From Maribellus sp. YY47 (GTDB lineage Bacteria > Bacteroidota > Bacteroidia > Bacteroidales > Prolixibacteraceae): 64,000 bases of DNA. The translations under genes were made by a program, and so were the position numbers. The notes under the pieces are model-generated. The model was not told the origin of the DNA. It made no database searches and worked only from the letters and a program-made list of their open reading frames with translations. Each line of letters opens with the position of its first letter. Within the stretch, counting starts at the first letter, position 1. Below are positions 60,889-64,000 of the stretch, piece by piece. The DNA lies in contig NZ_JALGYW010000001.1 in assembly GCF_023111095.1 (NCBI RefSeq), forward strand, positions 278,973 through 342,972, given 5' to 3'.

Positions 60889-62271
60889 ATGACTTTAATA
60901 AAATCTATTTCAGGAATTCGTGGGACAATTGGCGGCAAGCCCGGCGAAGGGCTTAGTCCGTTGGATGTAGTAAAATTCTCGGCAGCTTATGCTACCTGGG
61001 CCAGGCAAAAGGCCGGAAAAGAAAAGATTACACTTGTGGTGGGGCGCGATGCCCGTATTTCGGGTGAAATGGTGAGCTCGCTTGTAGTGGCAACTCTTAC
61101 CGGCATGGGCTGTAACGTGGTTAATATTGGTTTGGCAACCACGCCAACCACCGAAATTGCAGTTACCGAAGAAAAAGCCGATGGAGGTATTATTCTTACT
61201 GCAAGTCACAATCCCAAACAATGGAATGCCTTAAAGTTGTTAAACGCTTCCGGAGAATTTTTGAACGCCGATGAAGGTGCAAAAGTACTGGAAATAGCGG
61301 AAAGCGAATCGTTTGTTTTTGCAGAAGTGGATGCACTCGGAACAGTTGTCGAGAAAGACTATACCGATATACATATTCAGCATGTGCTTAATCTCGAACT
61401 GGTGGATGTGGAAGCCATCCGCAATGCCGGTTTCTCAGTGGCGGTTGATGCCGTTAACTCGGTTGGAGGAGTGGCCATGCCGGCCTTGTTCAAAGCGCTG
61501 GGAATCGAGAAAGTGGTGGAAATTAATTGTGAACCTACCGGACATTTTGCACACACTCCTGAACCGCTTCCGGAAAACCTGGTGGAGACAGCCGAAATTA
61601 TCCGGAATGAAAAAGTTGACGTAGGTTTTGTTGTGGATCCCGATGTTGACCGTTTGGTAGTCATTAACGAAGACGGCTCGATGTTTAACGAAGAATATAC
61701 ACTGGTGGCAGTGGCCGATTATGTGTTGGCTCACACTCCGGGGAATACGGTTTCAAACTTGTCGTCGAGCCGGGCGCTTCGCGACGTAACCGAGAAACAC
61801 GGACAAAGCTATGCTGCAGGTGCAGTTGGAGAAGTAAATGTGGTCGCTAAAATGCGCGAAACCAATGCTGTTATTGGTGGCGAAGGAAACGGTGGTGTTA
61901 TTTATCCTGCGAGTCACAGCGGCAGAGATGCGTTGGTGGGTGCTGCCTTGTTTTTGTCGCACCTGGCAAAAAGCGGCATGAAATGCTCGGAGCTTAGAAA
62001 AACATATCCCGATTACTTTATCTCAAAAAATAAAATTGAATTGACACCCGATATCGATGTCGATGGAGTTCTGGTAAAAATGAAAGAGAAATATGCATCA
62101 GAACAGGTGACTGATATTGACGGAGTTAAAATAGACTTTGCGGACTCGTGGGTACATCTTCGTAAATCGAATACCGAACCCATCATCCGTATTTATGCTG
62201 AAGCCGGGTCGATGGACAAAGCCTCGAAGTTGGCTCAGCAAATCATTAACGATATTAAAGAAATGGTTTAG
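60889..62271 (+). CDS. glmM: Phosphohexomutase, phosphoglucosamine mutase-like
   Basis: A 460-residue enzyme of the alpha-D-phosphohexomutase superfamily. It starts MTLIKSISGIRGTIGG, and has the phosphoserine loop TASHNPKQWNALK, the metal-binding DPDVDRL, the sugar-binding GEGNGGV and the phosphate-binding RKSNTEPIIRIYAE. GEGNGGV rather than GEQSGH leaves room for glucosamine- or mannose/glucose-phosphate specificity; GlmM is favoured by length and start motif. It converts the 6-phosphate to the 1-phosphate form for UDP-GlcNAc synthesis. mgsA follows 11 bp later and is probably co-transcribed. Confidence 0.85.
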   Translation: MTLIKSISGIRGTIGGKPGEGLSPLDVVKFSAAYATWARQKAGKEKITLVVGRDARISGEMVSSLVVATLTGMGCNVVNIGLATTPTTEIAVTEEKADGGIILTASHNPKQWNALKLLNASGEFLNADEGAKVLEIAESESFVFAEVDALGTVVEKDYTDIHIQHVLNLELVDVEAIRNAGFSVAVDAVNSVGGVAMPALFKALGIEKVVEINCEPTGHFAHTPEPLPENLVETAEIIRNEKVDVGFVVDPDVDRLVVINEDGSMFNEEYTLVAVADYVLAHTPGNTVSNLSSSRALRDVTEKHGQSYAAGAVGEVNVVAKMRETNAVIGGEGNGGVIYPASHSGRDALVGAALFLSHLAKSGMKCSELRKTYPDYFISKNKIELTPDIDVDGVLVKMKEKYASEQVTDIDGVKIDFADSWVHLRKSNTEPIIRIYAEAGSMDKASKLAQQIINDIKEMV

Positions 62272-62282
62272 CCCTTTTTAGA

Positions 62283-62756
62283 ATGAAGAAAAAGAAAACA
62301 ATAGGCATAGTTGCCCACGATAACCGCAAAAAGGATATCATGGAGTGGGTGGCATTTAACTGGAAAGAGTTAAGACAACATGACCTGGTATGTACAGGTA
62401 CCACCGGGAAACTGGTGGACGATACCTTGTCTCAAAAATGTGAAGAAGCTGGCATGGTGCCACCTACGGTAATTCGCTTAAAATCGGGACCATTGGGGGG
62501 TGATCAGCAACTAGGCGCTATGATCTGCGAGGGGAACGTCGATATTCTGATTTTCTTCTGGGATCCGATGCAGCCGCAGCCCCACGATGTGGACGTTAAA
62601 GCTTTACTTCGTATTACCGTGCTGTACAATATTCCCACTGCGTCGAATCGTTCAACTGCAGATTTCATGGTTACTTCAGAATTGTTTCACGAAGACTATG
62701 AGCCGATATTGAAAGATTATGGCAGCTACATTTCCCGGGATGTTGACATGCGGTAG
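62283..62756 (+). CDS. mgsA: Methylglyoxal synthase
   Basis: A 157-residue enzyme converting dihydroxyacetone phosphate to methylglyoxal plus phosphate, a bypass that frees phosphate when sugar phosphates build up. The conserved motifs GIVAHDNRKKDIMEW, CTGTTG, SGPLGGDQQLGA (Asp catalytic region), FFWDPMQPQPHDVDVKALLR and PTASNRSTADFM are all present. It lies in an operon with the hexomutase, so both act on sugar-phosphate flow. Confidence 0.96.
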   Translation: MKKKKTIGIVAHDNRKKDIMEWVAFNWKELRQHDLVCTGTTGKLVDDTLSQKCEEAGMVPPTVIRLKSGPLGGDQQLGAMICEGNVDILIFFWDPMQPQPHDVDVKALLRITVLYNIPTASNRSTADFMVTSELFHEDYEPILKDYGSYISRDVDMR

Positions 62757-62810
62757 AAATCATTTTTAAAATATTTTATAAAGCCCCTTTACTTTTTTAA
62801 TTCATTTTAA

Positions 62811-62818
62811 TATTTTTG
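62811..62818 (+). promoter_or_regulatory. -7 promoter element of the CBM9-like protein gene
   Basis: TATTTTTG, perfect TAnnTTTG match; a GTG at 62820 lies within two bases of it and cannot be the start. Translation is expected at ATG 62841. Confidence 0.65.
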
Positions 62819-62840
62819 TGTGTACCACTTAAATAGGAAA

Positions 62841-63944
62841 ATGAATTACAGGGGATTGTTTTTGAGCCTGGTTGGATTGCTCGGTTTGTCGGGCAATGCT
62901 GCAGCACAGGATTTTGCGGGATTTGAGCATCTGTTTACACCCGTCAGGAGTTACGTGGCTTGTCAAACGGATGAGGAGATAAGCATTGACGGGAAGGCAG
63001 CCGAAAAAGCATGGAAGAAAGCTGAATGGTCGGAGTATTTCAAAGACATTGAAGGAGACCTGAAGCCGCAGCCCCTTTATCCTACCCGTTTTAAACTAAT
63101 GTGGGATTTCCAAAACCTGTACTTCTTTTTTGAATTGGAAGAACCCGATATCTGGGCATATTACGATCAAAAAGATTTGGTGGTATATCATGAAAATGAT
63201 ATCGAGATTTTTATCGATCCCGACCGGGATTGTTATGATTATTTTGAATTCGAGCTAAACGCTCAAAATACACTCTTCGATCTGTTTCTGGATAAACCCT
63301 ACAGGAACGGTGGAAAGCCCGATATAGCATGGGATGCCAGCGGTTTTGAAAGCGCTGTTTTTGTAGACGGAACGCTAAACGATCCTTCGGATAAAGACCG
63401 GAAATGGTGTGTGGAGGTTAAAATTCCGTTTTCTGCTCTTTCTATTGAAGAAAATTATTCGCAGCCCAAAGAAGGAGATATCTGGAAAATGAATTTCTCT
63501 CGGGTTGAATGGCAAACCCGGTCAGTCGACGGGAAATATGTTAAGTTGAAAGACAAGACCAGCGGAAGAGACCTTCCTGAAAATAACTGGATATGGAGTC
63601 CGCAGGGGGTGATCAACATGCACTTTCCCGAGCGCTGGGGATTTGTAAGGTTTTCAGAAGCGCCGGTGGGAACCGCTAACGCTTCTTTTGATTTGCCGCA
63701 CGATGAAATACTGGCACGTCATCTTTGGCTGGTGTATTACAAGCAACAGCAGTTCCGGCGCGAAAATAAACGATACGCCAATACTTTGTCCGAACTTTCC
63801 GTTCAGGTTTCGGGCTCCGAAAAAGAAGGGACTTTTGAGCTGGACATGCAGGCAAGCAACGACGATTTTAACGTGACTATTTCCTCTAAAAACGGCTGCA
63901 TTGTTTCGCTCGACAGCGGCGGACGTATTACAAGAACCAACTAG
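62841..63944 (+). CDS. Secreted CBM9-like carbohydrate-binding protein
   Basis: A 367-residue exported protein. A signal peptide (MNYRGLFLSLVGLLGLSGNAAA-Q) is followed by a beta-sandwich resembling family 9 carbohydrate-binding modules (SIDGKAAEKAWKKAEWSEYF; LYFFFELEEPDIWAYY; DIEIFIDPDRDCYDYFEFELNAQ; CVEVKIPFSAL), and a C-terminal ~90 residues with unclear fold. CBM9-like proteins in Bacteroidota often belong to glycan-degradation loci. The next gene starts 10 bp downstream, so they share an operon; together they may target an external glycan. Confidence 0.82.
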   Translation: MNYRGLFLSLVGLLGLSGNAAAQDFAGFEHLFTPVRSYVACQTDEEISIDGKAAEKAWKKAEWSEYFKDIEGDLKPQPLYPTRFKLMWDFQNLYFFFELEEPDIWAYYDQKDLVVYHENDIEIFIDPDRDCYDYFEFELNAQNTLFDLFLDKPYRNGGKPDIAWDASGFESAVFVDGTLNDPSDKDRKWCVEVKIPFSALSIEENYSQPKEGDIWKMNFSRVEWQTRSVDGKYVKLKDKTSGRDLPENNWIWSPQGVINMHFPERWGFVRFSEAPVGTANASFDLPHDEILARHLWLVYYKQQQFRRENKRYANTLSELSVQVSGSEKEGTFELDMQASNDDFNVTISSKNGCIVSLDSGGRITRTN

Positions 63945-63954
63945 AAAAAACAAT

Positions 63955-64000
63955 ATGAACAAACGAGAATTTATCAAATCATCGGTACTGGCAGGAATGG
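63955..64000 (+). CDS. Start of an exported protein with Tat-like N-terminus (3' truncated)
   Basis: Only 15 codons are visible: MNKREFIKSSVLAGM. The NKREFIKSS pattern resembles twin-arginine-like leaders of Bacteroidota dehydrogenases and glycosidases (RREFLK variants), although the first arginine position is lysine. It begins 10 bp after the CBM9-like gene. The rest lies beyond the window, so function is unknown. Confidence 0.6.
   Translation, partial: MNKREFIKSSVLAGM

Noticed and set aside
1-64000. CRISPR arrays, prophage, IS elements, rRNA operon
   Set aside because: I saw no regularly spaced identical repeats with unique spacers, no transposase or integrase motifs, no phage structural genes, and no rRNA sequence.

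Overview
This window is chromosomal DNA from a member of the Bacteroidota, probably class Bacteroidia. Several independent signs agree. Two secreted proteins end in type IX secretion sorting domains. Many genes are preceded by the Bacteroidota -7 element TAnnTTTG, and almost none by a Shine-Dalgarno sequence. Lineage-typical families are present (DUF5687 ABC permease, HRDC/HTH-tailed helicase, fused E1 alpha/beta). A Marinilabiliales/Prolixibacteraceae-like marine or anaerobic relative is a guess from gene content only. I see no prophage, insertion sequence, CRISPR array or rRNA. One tRNA (Ala, GGC) is present.

Layout. 1-2122: the end of a large PKD-repeat T9SS surface protein. 2.3-7.1 kb: a PIF1-like helicase, a DMT-type transporter and an ABC-F ATPase. 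7.3-8.0 kb: an L,D-transpeptidase lipoprotein. 8.0-13.3 kb (minus strand): a four-gene sugar-phosphate operon of PHP phosphoesterase, aldolase/short-chain dehydrogenase fusion, HAD phosphatase and zinc dehydrogenase. 13.4-15.7 kb: small envelope genes. 15.8-20.6 kb: a fused 2-oxoacid dehydrogenase E1, its E2, and a divergent GntR/UTRA repressor with palindromic operators between them. 20.7-27.6 kb: an esterase-like hydrolase, aspartate kinase, a WalJ-like MBL hydrolase, a GH78 rhamnosidase-like enzyme, an isochorismatase-fold hydrolase and a KdsD-like SIS isomerase. 27.9-31.2 kb: sucCD and an ATP-cone/nuclease fusion. 31.2-38.4 kb (minus strand): an F420-type oxidoreductase, a queuosine operon (yhhQ-queC-queF) with a candidate preQ1-I riboswitch, an ArsC-like protein, ppk1, prfB with its programmed frameshift, a DgkA-like kinase and recX. 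38.5-42.6 kb: a PadR-led operon encoding two paralogous membrane proteins and an ABC exporter. 42.7-52.5 kb: a lamin-tail T9SS protein, asd, a GNAT-nitrilase fusion, hflX, a TonB-like protein, tRNA-Ala, aquaporin, a membrane-fusion lipoprotein and an unknown protein. 52.6-64 kb: YgjP-like metalloprotease, trkH, dgt, an XRE/membrane regulator, AIM24, an RluB-type pseudouridine synthase, a sigma factor with a membrane partner, a GlmM-type mutase with mgsA, and a CBM9-like secreted protein followed by the start of another exported protein.

Most of the window is ordinary housekeeping DNA. The best-supported unusual elements are the preQ1-I-like pseudoknot directly upstream of the queuosine transporter, the GntR operator region, the PadR/paralogue/ABC operon, three TGACG repeats phased at 11 bp before the XRE/membrane gene, and a family of about 102-nt intergenic imperfect palindromes. 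For many genes the longest reading frame begins upstream of the real start. I moved starts where a -7 promoter element, a signal peptide or the family N-terminus decides the matter.
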